From the IMG/VR virus record IMGVR_UViG_3300022837_000090, positions 1 through 24,848 of that record: a stretch of 24,848 bases of DNA. One strand, given 5' to 3'. The DNA comes from a virus. The position numbers and the translations under genes were made by a program. A model generated the notes under the pieces. The model worked only from the letters and a program-made list of their open reading frames with translations, was not told where the DNA came from and made no database searches. Shown here piece after piece: positions 1-8,354 of the stretch. Each line of letters opens with the position of its first letter. The first letter of the stretch is position 1.

Positions 1-3000
1 TAAAGCAGTTAGTATAGCTTCTTCAGTTTCACCCAAATCACCTGCGACTTTAGCAATAGCTTCTTCTATGCTATCACCTTGAGCTAATAGGTCTTCTATC
101 TCTTTGTATATACCTGTAGCATCAGCAGATTCATCCTCTTCTGTATTAGGGTCATCTTCTACTGCACGGGTACCTACCCTACCAGCAATAGCATCTCTTT
201 CACCCGTTGCTATGGCATCTCTAGCTACAGCAGATTCTTCCGCCAACCGTGCAGCTTCTGCTGCGGCTAATCTAGCGGCTTCTTGCGCGGCTTCTCTATC
301 AGCTATATCCGCTAATCTAGCTTCTTCAGCTAATCTATCTGCTTCTTCTTGGGCTAATCTAGCTTCTTCAGCCAACCGTGCAGCTTCTTCTTCAGCAGCT
401 AATCTATCGGCTTCTTCAGCAGCCAATCTAGTGGCTTCTTCTTCAGCGGCCAATCTATCTGCTTCTTCTTCAGCAGCTAATCTATCTGCTTCTTCTTGAG
501 CTAACCTATCTGCTTCTTCTTGAGCTAACTTATCTGCTTCGGCTTGCGCTGCGGCTGCTTCTTCTTCTTGAGCTAACCTATCTGCTTCTTCTTGAGCTAA
601 CCTATCTATTTCTATTTGAGGATCAACATCAGAAGGAGGCCCGGAAGTAATAGTGCCATCGTTGCTTATCCATACACGACCGCCGTATGGCCCCAAGTCT
701 ACCCACCTACCTCCTGCCTCTTCCTCCGCAGCTAACCTATCTGCTTCTATTTGAGCTGCTTCTTCTTCAGCGGCCAATCTATCTGCTTCTTCTTCAGCGG
801 CTAATCTATCTGCTTCTATTTTAGCGAGTCTTTCTGCTTCGGCTTGAGCTGCGGCTTCAGCTTCGGCGGCTAACCTATCTGCTTCGGCTTGGGCTGCGGC
901 TGCTTCAGCGGCTAATCTATCTGCTTCTGCTTGTGTGGCGGCTTCAGCGGCTAAAGCGGCTAACCTATCTGCTTCTGCTTGTGCTTCAGCGGCTAACCTA
1001 TCTGCTTCGGCTTCAGCGGCTAATCTATCTGCTTCTATTTGAGGATCAACAGGGTCAGCAGAGGGGGGCGTTTCAGCATCGGTATACGGGCTGCTAGGGT
1101 TAGGGTCTTGGTTGTTAGGTATGCCATCCCCGTCACTGTCGTTATCATTGCCATAGGCCATTGCCCAGTACGAAGCTAACTCATCATCTAAGTCGGCATC
1201 GGGGGTTGATCCTGTGGTATTGGTAACGTCTTCAGGTGTGTAAGGTAGCCCTAGCGATTCTAGTGCATCAACAGCTTCGGCAGTGCTTGTGTAAACTTCG
1301 TCGTACAAGAAGTTCATTGCATCGGTGGCAACTTGTGGGTCGCCCAAGAAATTGTTTAGCTTGGTCTGTAATTCTTCTTGGCTGTAGTTTTCGGAGTTGT
1401 TTAGAAGCTCTAACGCATCAGGGTTATTACTTATTACTAGGTCGGATACAAAGTCACCTGTAGACGCTATGCTGTATATGCCTCCAGATATAGTACCTCC
1501 TACTATCCCTCCTAACGCAGCGGCGGCTCCAACATCCCCCATTACATCAATATCAGGGTCTATTAGCGATAGCCTTCCTGACGTGTATCCGGTAGCCGCG
1601 CCTTCTTCAAAGGCTTCTGTTACGCCTTCTTTAACAGTTATTGTAGCGCCTTCTGACAACCGCCTTGATATTTCGTTGTACAGCCCTTTAAACTCTACAG
1701 GAGGCTTTCCGTTTATAAACAACTTCTCAAGTGCCATGCCACCTACGGCAAGAGAACCTATAGCCATGACTCCTGCTACGTTACCGGAATTAATAGCTAA
1801 ATTTAGGGCATACTCCCGTGCTTTTATATCTTGCGCAGCTAAGAAAGCATCTCTAGCAGGGCCAGATAATTCTAATATGTCTGCTTCTTTACCCGCCATC
1901 TTCATAAAGGTAGCGTGGCCTTGCTCGTACGCACCACCTGCGGTGCCTCCCCATGCTTCTGCTACATCAGTGGCTGCGGCAGCGGTAAGACCTGCTTTTC
2001 TACCTATTGCTTGTGCGGCTTCTTGCGATAGTTCCTTTGTAAGTCCAGCACCTAAGACTTTTGCCGTAGCTCGGCCTGCTAGAGTAGCTAGACCGCCCAC
2101 TAATAACGGCGCTGCTTCCTGCATGAACTCTACGGATACGTATTCTCCAAAGAATGCTGCGGGGTGGTTAGCTGCGGTTTTAAATATACCCTGCGCACCT
2201 TCCCAAAGACTCTTCTTACTCTCGTCTCCAGATACATACTCACCGTTTTCGTCGTAGACTATAGGAGTATTAGGGTCGTCTTTACGCTCTAGCCCCGCTT
2301 GGAACTCCCGCATACCGCCAACGGCTTCTTTGTATCCTGCGGTGTTAGCGCCTTCTCCAATCTTAGCCATATCAGCAGCAAACTTACCCGCTGCGGTACC
2401 CGCAGGGTCAGAACCAAACGCGGTAGCAAAGCCATTAAACGATTCGATTATCCCTGCGGTTGCTCGTATACCGTTAGCGTACGCATTCTGAACAGCTTCG
2501 CTAGCAGGCGCGGTGTCTTCATCACCTTGTAGGTAGGTAGCTCCGTCTGCCAGTGCCTGTAATAACCAGTCAGGTGCGGGGGTAGCCCCTGTGTCTGGGT
2601 TTGAAAGGTTGTTATCGTTTACTACGTCAGTAAAGGCTTGAGGGTCGTTTTCTGCTAAATCTTGCAGGGTGTCGTTTCCAGACCCAATCCCCGCGTTAGG
2701 GTTAGCTGCGTTTACTGCATCTATGTCTACATCAGGTACGTCCATTACGTTCATACGGTTGCCATCAGCATCCATATAGAACTGCTCGCCTGTCTCTGAG
2801 TCTGTCTGAACTATGTCTCCTAAATGTTCATTCCAGTGAGATTCCGTAGGTACATTCGTCCAAACGCGTTGTCCTGTGTCAGGGTCTATTACTAGTTCTG
2901 CCTTACCGTCGCGTATATCTGCGTTGGTTACTCCTTCAGCTTTACCAAACGTACTAGAAGTAGAAGAATACTCGTAGTCCCAGCTACCGTCATTATTTTG

Positions 3001-4785
3001 TGTAGCTTTAAAGAACTCTTCGCCCGTACCATCGGGGTTGTTAATAGAGCTTAGTAAGCCTTGTACAGCGTTCTGTTCGGGTATGTCTGATATGCTTCCC
3101 GACCCAGCCATAGTAGTAAGTTTTTCGCTTATAGTTTTTCTTTGGGCATCAGTTAACTGAGAGGCATCTAACCCTATTGTTTTTGCGGCAGCATTTATTA
3201 CGCCATTTACCGCCGCAGAGTTCTGTGCCGTAAGAGTAGTCTGGTTAGAAGGTAGGTTGCTAAACAATCCTTCGGTTAAATAGTGGTCGTACGCCTCTTC
3301 TTTAGTTATACCGTTCTGCTCGGCGTAGAACTCAGCGTCAAAATCAGGGCTTATGTTTTCAACTGTGGCTTGATTAATACCGGCAAACGCAGGCGCTAAA
3401 GCCCCGTTAAGTTCTTGAGTAGACTCCTCTAACGTAGCATAAGTCTCAGTGTAATTATCTACGGCTGTTTGGTAATCCGCAGCAGTGCTGTCATATAAAG
3501 GGTTTAACACCTCTAATCTAGGGGCAAGCTCGTTAGTCACTAATTCCTGAAACTTCGCTTCGTAGATAAGTACATTATCCTGTGCGAGTTCTAACCTAGT
3601 TCTTTCTATCCTAGACATACGCATAGGGCCATCAGAACCTTGTAGGATTTTTTGCGGTATACCTTTTAAGCGAAGCAGTTCTTCAGACCCTTCTTTAATC
3701 TGTTGGGCAATGTCGTTTATCTCATCTACAACGGCAGTATGCGCATCTACGGCTCCTTCTACCAATAGCCCTTGATCGTTTAAGGTTGCAAACTTACCCG
3801 TTACTCTGTCCCACGCGTCTCCAAACTCTTGTTGGAATGTACCCTCGTTTAAAGCCTTTACGCTCGCATAACCAATCTGTCTGGCCAGACTAACCATAAA
3901 TGCTTCTGACACGTCTCCTTCAGTCATAGCGACATTCAGGGCATTTTGTACGGATACAGTCAGCATCTTGGTATTAAACAGAGCGTTATCGTCGCCTACA
4001 TAGTCCCCTACGAGGTCTGACACTACTTTCGTGGTAACAACCGCAGACGAGATTATGCCCGCCATACGTCTTTCGTTAATCTCTCCAGTAGCTAGCTGAT
4101 CAGTAACACCCTGCTGCACTAAATCTCTAACTATACTACCTACGGACTGGGATTCGTCTCCAGATATTACTTTGCCGTCGTCGTCATAGACTATAGGAGT
4201 GTTAGGATCGTCTTCTCTAAACTCACCTAACTCTTCTAGTTTGTCTAGTGCCCCGCCTGTACGGTCATTAATCTCTCCAAGGACTCTACCAACTCCGACA
4301 CTCACACCCCCCGACAAAAATGCGTCCAAAGGGTCTTGTCCCGTTATAACTGCTCCGATAGCTTCTCTAGTACCTGCGGTAACTGCTTCGGTTACAAACG
4401 CACTTACAGCTTCATTGGATATTACGCTACCTACTGACTCCCCAACTCCCGCTGCAAATTCTCCTGCTACGTCGCCAGCTTGCATAGACACATACGATAC
4501 AGCAGCAGCCTTCAAAGCATCGCCAATATTACCGCCTTCATCTATAGCATCTGCGCCCTCAATTAAAGGTAAAGCCCACGCAGCTTGCCCTGTAGCTACG
4601 GCTACAGCTTTAAGTACGGCTTTTACAGGGTCGTCAATGATCGCCTGTATCTGATCTTCTACCGTCTTAATAACAGGCTGAAATATTTCGTCGTCTAACC
4701 AAGAACCTACGTCTTTTATGGGTTCCCAAATTTCATCGTCGATCCAACTTCCTATGTCTTTAATGGCATCTACTACAAAACTCAT
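1..4785 (-). CDS. Giant modular virion protein, probable internal/ejection protein (3' end outside window)
   Basis: I read the frame codon by codon from ATG at 4785 to base 1 and found no stop, so at least 1595 residues are encoded and the C-terminus is missing. Residues 9-38 are a tandem pair of 15-residue units (KDIGSWIDDEIWEPI, KDVGSWLDDEIFQPV). Long Ala/Gly-rich helical stretches follow. An acidic motif beginning DDPNTPIVYD recurs at about 192-212 and 836-856. A segment near 1085-1150 (GVTEAFEEGAATGYTSG, then Gly/Ala-rich hydrophobic sequence) resembles what I recall from very large internal phage proteins. A calcium-type Asp repeat lies near 1213-1235, and Ala/Glu/Arg coiled coil fills about 1248-1525. 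The start is one base after the upstream stop (TAG-T-ATG). Its place at the end of the tail module fits an ejected or internal virion protein. That role is inferred from size, composition and context; no catalytic domain was recognised. Confidence 0.85.
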   Translation of the reverse strand, partial: MSFVVDAIKDIGSWIDDEIWEPIKDVGSWLDDEIFQPVIKTVEDQIQAIIDDPVKAVLKAVAVATGQAAWALPLIEGADAIDEGGNIGDALKAAAVSYVSMQAGDVAGEFAAGVGESVGSVISNEAVSAFVTEAVTAGTREAIGAVITGQDPLDAFLSGGVSVGVGRVLGEINDRTGGALDKLEELGEFREDDPNTPIVYDDDGKVISGDESQSVGSIVRDLVQQGVTDQLATGEINERRMAGIISSAVVTTKVVSDLVGDYVGDDNALFNTKMLTVSVQNALNVAMTEGDVSEAFMVSLARQIGYASVKALNEGTFQQEFGDAWDRVTGKFATLNDQGLLVEGAVDAHTAVVDEINDIAQQIKEGSEELLRLKGIPQKILQGSDGPMRMSRIERTRLELAQDNVLIYEAKFQELVTNELAPRLEVLNPLYDSTAADYQTAVDNYTETYATLEESTQELNGALAPAFAGINQATVENISPDFDAEFYAEQNGITKEEAYDHYLTEGLFSNLPSNQTTLTAQNSAAVNGVINAAAKTIGLDASQLTDAQRKTISEKLTTMAGSGSISDIPEQNAVQGLLSSINNPDGTGEEFFKATQNNDGSWDYEYSSTSSTFGKAEGVTNADIRDGKAELVIDPDTGQRVWTNVPTESHWNEHLGDIVQTDSETGEQFYMDADGNRMNVMDVPDVDIDAVNAANPNAGIGSGNDTLQDLAENDPQAFTDVVNDNNLSNPDTGATPAPDWLLQALADGATYLQGDEDTAPASEAVQNAYANGIRATAGIIESFNGFATAFGSDPAGTAAGKFAADMAKIGEGANTAGYKEAVGGMREFQAGLERKDDPNTPIVYDENGEYVSGDESKKSLWEGAQGIFKTAANHPAAFFGEYVSVEFMQEAAPLLVGGLATLAGRATAKVLGAGLTKELSQEAAQAIGRKAGLTAAAATDVAEAWGGTAGGAYEQGHATFMKMAGKEADILELSGPARDAFLAAQDIKAREYALNLAINSGNVAGVMAIGSLAVGGMALEKLFINGKPPVEFKGLYNEISRRLSEGATITVKEGVTEAFEEGAATGYTSGRLSLIDPDIDVMGDVGAAAALGGIVGGTISGGIYSIASTGDFVSDLVISNNPDALELLNNSENYSQEELQTKLNNFLGDPQVATDAMNFLYDEVYTSTAEAVDALESLGLPYTPEDVTNTTGSTPDADLDDELASYWAMAYGNDNDSDGDGIPNNQDPNPSSPYTDAETPPSADPVDPQIEADRLAAEAEADRLAAEAQAEADRLAALAAEAATQAEADRLAAEAAAAQAEADRLAAEAEAAAQAEAERLAKIEADRLAAEEEADRLAAEEEAAQIEADRLAAEEEAGGRWVDLGPYGGRVWISNDGTITSGPPSDVDPQIEIDRLAQEEADRLAQEEEAAAAQAEADKLAQEEADRLAQEEADRLAAEEEADRLAAEEEATRLAAEEADRLAAEEEAARLAEEARLAQEEADRLAEEARLADIADREAAQEAARLAAAEAARLAEESAVARDAIATGERDAIAGRVGTRAVEDDPNTEEDESADATGIYKEIEDLLAQGDSIEEAIAKVAGDLGETEEAILTAL
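212..1050 (-). repeat. TolA-like coiled-coil repeat array (EADRLAAEE units) in the giant protein
   Basis: In the minus-strand frame this stretch reads as many imperfect copies of EADRLAAEE or AEADRLAQEE, rich in Ala, Glu, Asp, Arg and Leu, as expected for a long alpha-helical coiled coil resembling the TolA stalk. It forms two blocks. Each block opens with nearly the same cap: VDPQIEADRLAAE near 1050 and VDPQIEIDRLAQE near 627. Between them, at about 628-717, is a short non-helical island containing GGRWVDLGPYGGRVW. The duplicated cap suggests that one block arose from the other. Confidence 0.85.
1084..1149 (-). other. Thrombospondin type-3-like calcium-binding motif in the giant protein
   Basis: The frame encodes NDNDSDGDGIPNNQDPNPSS, which matches the DxDxDGDGxxDxxDxxP pattern of thrombospondin type-3 repeats. 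In that family the Asp side chains bind calcium. It lies directly before the coiled-coil stalk and could act as a calcium-stabilised hinge. Only one unit is present. Confidence 0.7.
4672..4761 (-). repeat. Tandem 45-bp duplication at the N-terminus of the giant protein
   Basis: Two adjacent 15-residue units, KDIGSWIDDEIWEPI and KDVGSWLDDEIFQPV, form residues 9-38. They are acidic and amphipathic with conserved Trp/Phe positions. The unit could be a docking helix or a membrane-interacting element; no function is known to me. Confidence 0.8.
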
Positions 4786-4786
4786 A

Positions 4787-5242
4787 CTAAGACTCCATCT
4801 CAGGTATTAGCACGAACACCGCGTACTTATCGTCTTCGGTAATACCTACATGGATATTGCCGCCAGCAGGAGTAATTAAATCTTTTAGCTCTTTTAGTAC
4901 GGGCATTAACTTCTCACCATAAGATTTATCAAATTGCACGACATAATGCGTTATACCTTTTTCTTGTAGGTACTCTACATATTGCAACATGTTAGCGACA
5001 AAGTTTTCAGCGGTGTCCACGTTAAACACTCTGCCCATCATCTTAGTGCCACCCTTACGGCTGTGCCCACCGAATACTGTGTTACCAAATTGCACAACAC
5101 TAGCGTTAGGCATGGCTAATTCTTGCGCTACGGATACCATAGCGGCTTTTATAGGGATGTCTCCCGTACCTACGTTTTCAGCGAAACGCATGAGTACTTC
5201 GTACCTAGGAAGTTTTTTCTTCTTGCTGTCGTAAGTCTTCAT
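4787..5242 (-). CDS. Conserved phage protein of unknown function (151 aa)
   Basis: The N-terminus is basic (MKTYDSKKKKLPRYEVLMRF). The middle contains a Gly-rich segment (FGGHSRKGGTKMMGRVF), and the C-terminal half looks like a small alpha/beta fold with the strands HYVVQFD and YAVFVLIPEM. There is no signal peptide or membrane segment. The gene sits between a tail-associated virion gene and the giant putative ejection protein, with a one-base gap to the latter, so a role in virion assembly or a minor virion component is plausible. I do not recognise a characterised family. The ATG at 5242 is preceded on the minus strand by AAAGGGCAT, a weak ribosome-binding sequence. Confidence 0.85.
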   Translation of the reverse strand: MKTYDSKKKKLPRYEVLMRFAENVGTGDIPIKAAMVSVAQELAMPNASVVQFGNTVFGGHSRKGGTKMMGRVFNVDTAENFVANMLQYVEYLQEKGITHYVVQFDKSYGEKLMPVLKELKDLITPAGGNIHVGITEDDKYAVFVLIPEMES

Positions 5243-5251
5243 AGATGCCCT

Positions 5252-6157
5252 TTAATTAGCTATTAACACGCCTTGGAAGGATGCGCTGACTTCTACGTTG
5301 GTAGTGTCCGAAAATGCACGGCACTCAACATCTGTTTTTTCTAGTATAGCAAACGGGTAGTTAAAAGGGACTAACAGGCTGTTACTCTGCACAGTCTCTA
5401 TAATTCCAGTCCTAAACGTGTCAGTGCCAAAGTTACGTAGTACAAATTTAACTGTAACATTCTTAGACGCTATGCCCAATGCAGCGGTAAAGCTAACGTC
5501 ATCTAGGTACAAAGTGTGTCCAGCAGGGACAGTATATACCGCCATCTGCGACTGGTTGTCTCCCTGTGTAACGCTCGCATACGTAACGCCTGTGGGTACT
5601 CCAGAACTTACTCCACTGTTAGCTACGTATATGTCTCCCGCAGCAGTGCCCCCACTACCAGAGGTAACTACGAATATCCTGTTAACACGTAACCACGAGC
5701 TAGCATCGCCTACCTGCACCTGAGTCTGGCCGTTCATGTTCACAGTTACGCTCTTAGCGTTGTAACTACCATCTACACCTTCTACAGTTACCGTATTAGC
5801 GCCCGTACCCCCGTTAGAATCGGCAGTGCTAGAACTACTTATATACACCGTGGAGGCGGATGTAAGGTAAGGGTAATTACCTCCCGTACCCCATATAGTC
5901 TCTTCAGTGCCATCTATGTCAGGGTTAAATCCGAACTTATAGAACGAAGTAGCACCTGCAATCTGGCCTTTAGATACTTGCAACTCGTAGGGTTCTTGAA
6001 CTGCCATAGCGTTTCTCAGTGCGTTATCTAACTGGTTAAAGTAGATACGTAGTACTTTGTTAAACTCTTCAAACGACTGTTGGTCGTATACCTGCGGGGG
6101 GTAAGGCAGAGCTGGCGCACGAAAAGGTACATTGTACCTAGTATTGTCTACAGCCAT
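5252..6157 (-). CDS. Virion structural protein, probably tail-associated (301 aa)
   Basis: The N-terminal 60 residues are the most telling: FRAPALPYPPQVYDQQSFEE followed by an amphipathic helix (LRIYFNQLDNALRNA). This arrangement is common in marine podovirus structural proteins encoded near the tail hub. The remaining roughly 200 residues are Gly/Ser/Thr/Val-rich and predicted to be mostly beta structure, ending in a hydrophobic beta segment (VEVSASFQGVLIAN). The start codon overlaps the stop of the gp10-like gene by one base (TAATG), indicating translational coupling. The exact role, such as tail appendage anchor or fibre adaptor, cannot be settled from sequence alone. Confidence 0.8.
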   Translation of the reverse strand: MAVDNTRYNVPFRAPALPYPPQVYDQQSFEEFNKVLRIYFNQLDNALRNAMAVQEPYELQVSKGQIAGATSFYKFGFNPDIDGTEETIWGTGGNYPYLTSASTVYISSSSTADSNGGTGANTVTVEGVDGSYNAKSVTVNMNGQTQVQVGDASSWLRVNRIFVVTSGSGGTAAGDIYVANSGVSSGVPTGVTYASVTQGDNQSQMAVYTVPAGHTLYLDDVSFTAALGIASKNVTVKFVLRNFGTDTFRTGIIETVQSNSLLVPFNYPFAILEKTDVECRAFSDTTNVEVSASFQGVLIAN

Positions 6158-7992
6158 TACCGTCTCCCGTCTGCTCGCATATCTATACGCGGGCTACCCA
6201 ACTGCCAAGTAACTCCAATCTCGCTAGATTCTACCTTTATAGCAAGCTGCCGTCCACGTACGCGTGTGAATATCTGCCCTGTAAACTGCTCTACGGGTAA
6301 CGTAGCAGTACGCGTAATCCCTCCACTATTAGAGCCTCCTACAGAGGCTGGGTCATTATACCCCGAACCGGAGTTCTGCAAGGGCAACAACGTCATGGTA
6401 GCCATAGGAGAGCCTACTTCAGAGCCATCAAACGTAATGTCCGGTAGTATGCGCCAGATAAAGGCAAACTGATGCCCGTCTTCCAGATCAAATTGTGCAG
6501 AGGATACGTACGCAGGTATAGCCGCAGTGACTGCTGTTTCGTTGTCGTCAACACCCTGCTCGTGGTTAACCAAGTTGTTACTGTACGTAGCAGCTAGTGG
6601 GTAGTTTCTTAACCCCGAATCAAGCCATGCCGTACGACTCATAGTACCGTAGTACCATACTTGCTCTAGGTAGTTATAAACTACGTAACGGTCTGACACG
6701 TTAGAGTCTGTAGAACAATACCACCACCAAATCTCGTGGTACGACTCGTTAGTCCCTGCGAACACCTGCTCGTACTGCTCTGTATTAAAATCGTTGAATA
6801 TAAACTTGCGTAAGTCGCACTGTAGGGGTTGAGTACGGCCATCGTACATGTAGAACTTGTCCTTACCCATCCAGTAAGCCACGCCGTTAGCGTAGGCCAC
6901 AGCGTTTTGTGCAGCGATAGAGATGTTCTCACCGACTAACTGTGCAGTCCACACAGCGGGGGCACCAACGTACTGTAACGCGTATAGGGCAGAGTCAGTC
7001 CACACTAGTACTTCTTGACGTGCTTGTTTAGCAGCAACGATCTGTGTGCCGTTAGATAGTATAAGGTCGCCCGCTTGGTTAGTTGCCGCAGGTGACCAGT
7101 TAGTAGCATCTTCTTGGTCTGACCAACGAACTAGCATGGGGTTGACAGTAGAGGAGAAAATCTCATTTGCGCCAAAGCAAAACACAAACCTGTTAATGTC
7201 AGACACTAGAATGAGTTTTTGTGACGTTGGTACTTCCGTGCCTGTAAGAGCTACTGCCCTAGTGGTTAGCCCGTTTGTGGCATCCCAGAGGTATATAGAG
7301 CCATTACGCGGCCCGAAGATAAGGTCTTCACCAAAGTTAGCTTGGCTCCACAGGCGTATAGAGTCGGTAGAGGTAGTACCAATGCCCCACGTACCAGAAC
7401 CCCAGCTACTTGCGCCCCAACCTACTAGGGGAACAACAAACGCGGGGCCAACATTTATCTGATATGCAGCCGTTACCGTACCACCCCCTGTAGCACTTGA
7501 ACTTGCGTTAGTGCCCGCATCAACCGTATACACGTTAGCAGTAGTAGTTTCAGTTAGCTGATACTCGGCGTTTAGAGTGAGGCCACCTACAGCACTTGCA
7601 CCACTAAAGGTAACAAAATCACCGTCAGAGTACCCGCCGCTAGCGTCAGTAACCTCTACTATAGGCGAACCACTAGTAGTCTCAAACGGGCTAGTCAGGG
7701 TTACAGTAGCACGTAAGGGTGTGATGTCGTTGTAAGCACCACCGTTCTCGATATAGAACTTCAGATTAGTGCCTACGCCGATCAGGTTCTGACTACCTAG
7801 GGTAACCCAGTTCCATAAAGAGCGGCATACACCTAGGAATGTAGTAGCTGATATACGCTGCCACCCACCAATCTTTTCCGGCGTACCTTGGCGAAATCGT
7901 ATCTTATCGCAGTCGTACCAACCACCTTCACTAGTGTATCGAGTGTTCTCGCGGTTAATTCCGGGCTTTAGTATTAGTTTTTTAAGTGGCAT
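6157..7992 (-). CDS. P22 gp10-like tail hub / DNA-stabilisation protein (611 aa)
   Basis: The protein begins MPLKKLILKPGINRENTRY and continues with GGWYDCDKIRFRQGTPEKIGGW. This opening is typical of phage tail proteins related to P22 gp10, which closes the portal vertex below gp4. The body is beta-rich, with many Trp/Tyr/Phe residues and segments such as LVWTDSALYALQYVG and YWMGKDKFYMYDG that suggest a beta-propeller-like arrangement. Residues 191-204 hold an aromatic-glycine motif (GWGASSWGSGTWG). Length and position downstream of the adaptors fit. The family assignment is from memory and only moderately sure; a structural tail role is much surer. Confidence 0.72.
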   Translation of the reverse strand: MPLKKLILKPGINRENTRYTSEGGWYDCDKIRFRQGTPEKIGGWQRISATTFLGVCRSLWNWVTLGSQNLIGVGTNLKFYIENGGAYNDITPLRATVTLTSPFETTSGSPIVEVTDASGGYSDGDFVTFSGASAVGGLTLNAEYQLTETTTANVYTVDAGTNASSSATGGGTVTAAYQINVGPAFVVPLVGWGASSWGSGTWGIGTTSTDSIRLWSQANFGEDLIFGPRNGSIYLWDATNGLTTRAVALTGTEVPTSQKLILVSDINRFVFCFGANEIFSSTVNPMLVRWSDQEDATNWSPAATNQAGDLILSNGTQIVAAKQARQEVLVWTDSALYALQYVGAPAVWTAQLVGENISIAAQNAVAYANGVAYWMGKDKFYMYDGRTQPLQCDLRKFIFNDFNTEQYEQVFAGTNESYHEIWWWYCSTDSNVSDRYVVYNYLEQVWYYGTMSRTAWLDSGLRNYPLAATYSNNLVNHEQGVDDNETAVTAAIPAYVSSAQFDLEDGHQFAFIWRILPDITFDGSEVGSPMATMTLLPLQNSGSGYNDPASVGGSNSGGITRTATLPVEQFTGQIFTRVRGRQLAIKVESSEIGVTWQLGSPRIDMRADGRR

Positions 7993-8001
7993 GATTATTT
8001 C

Positions 8002-8352
8002 CTAGTAGCACCAACACATTGGCTCAGTCTTACGAGTGTCAACGTGTACGAAGGTTTTTGCAACCCCCACGGACATTCCCATAGCTGACGCATGTTTTAC
8101 TATAGCTAGGCGTTGTGCGCCTCCAGATACTTTAATATCAGCGGCTATGCCTTGTGCATGAGTTCCTAATTTTTTACCTGCCGCAACCTTTGCAGCTTCT
8201 ATACTATGGTTAGGTGACCTGTACCCGCTATTAATTATAAACGGGAAGTCACAGACCTCACGCAAATGCTCTAGTACTTTAAGGAACCCAGTGTCCATAG
8301 CGTTTTCGCCAGTTTCTTGGCAATCAAACTCTCCTATTTTAAAGTACTTCAT
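8002..8352 (-). CDS. M15-type peptidase endolysin (116 aa)
   Basis: This is a small single-domain protein with the metal-site pattern of the M15 D-Ala-D-Ala carboxypeptidase / L-Ala-D-Glu endopeptidase family. NSGYRSPNHS (41-50) is the conserved entry segment, GTHAQGIAAD supplies His65 and Asp72, and FVHVDTR supplies His103. These would bind zinc and cleave peptide cross-links of the host cell wall at the end of infection. There is no signal peptide, so release depends on the nearby holin. The ATG at 8352 follows GGAG on the minus strand. The C-terminus ends CWCY. Catalytic class is well supported; the exact bond cleaved is not visible. Confidence 0.9.
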   Translation of the reverse strand: MKYFKIGEFDCQETGENAMDTGFLKVLEHLREVCDFPFIINSGYRSPNHSIEAAKVAAGKKLGTHAQGIAADIKVSGGAQRLAIVKHASAMGMSVGVAKTFVHVDTRKTEPMCWCY

Positions 8353-8354
8353 TT

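Noticed and set aside
104-499. Plus-strand open frame rich in Ser/Ala/Asn
   Set aside because: It is the antisense shadow of the coiled-coil repeats of the giant minus-strand gene; repeat sequence keeps other frames open.
1397-2257. 286-residue plus-strand open frame
   Set aside because: It lies wholly inside the continuous minus-strand giant frame, has no ribosome-binding site or recognisable domain, and its composition (Pro/Ser/Ala) is that of an antisense frame.
4199-4654. 151-residue plus-strand open frame
   Set aside because: Antisense to the giant gene; no start signal and shadow-type composition.
7046-7462. 138-residue plus-strand open frame
   Set aside because: Shadow of the gp10-like gene on the other strand; no supporting signal.
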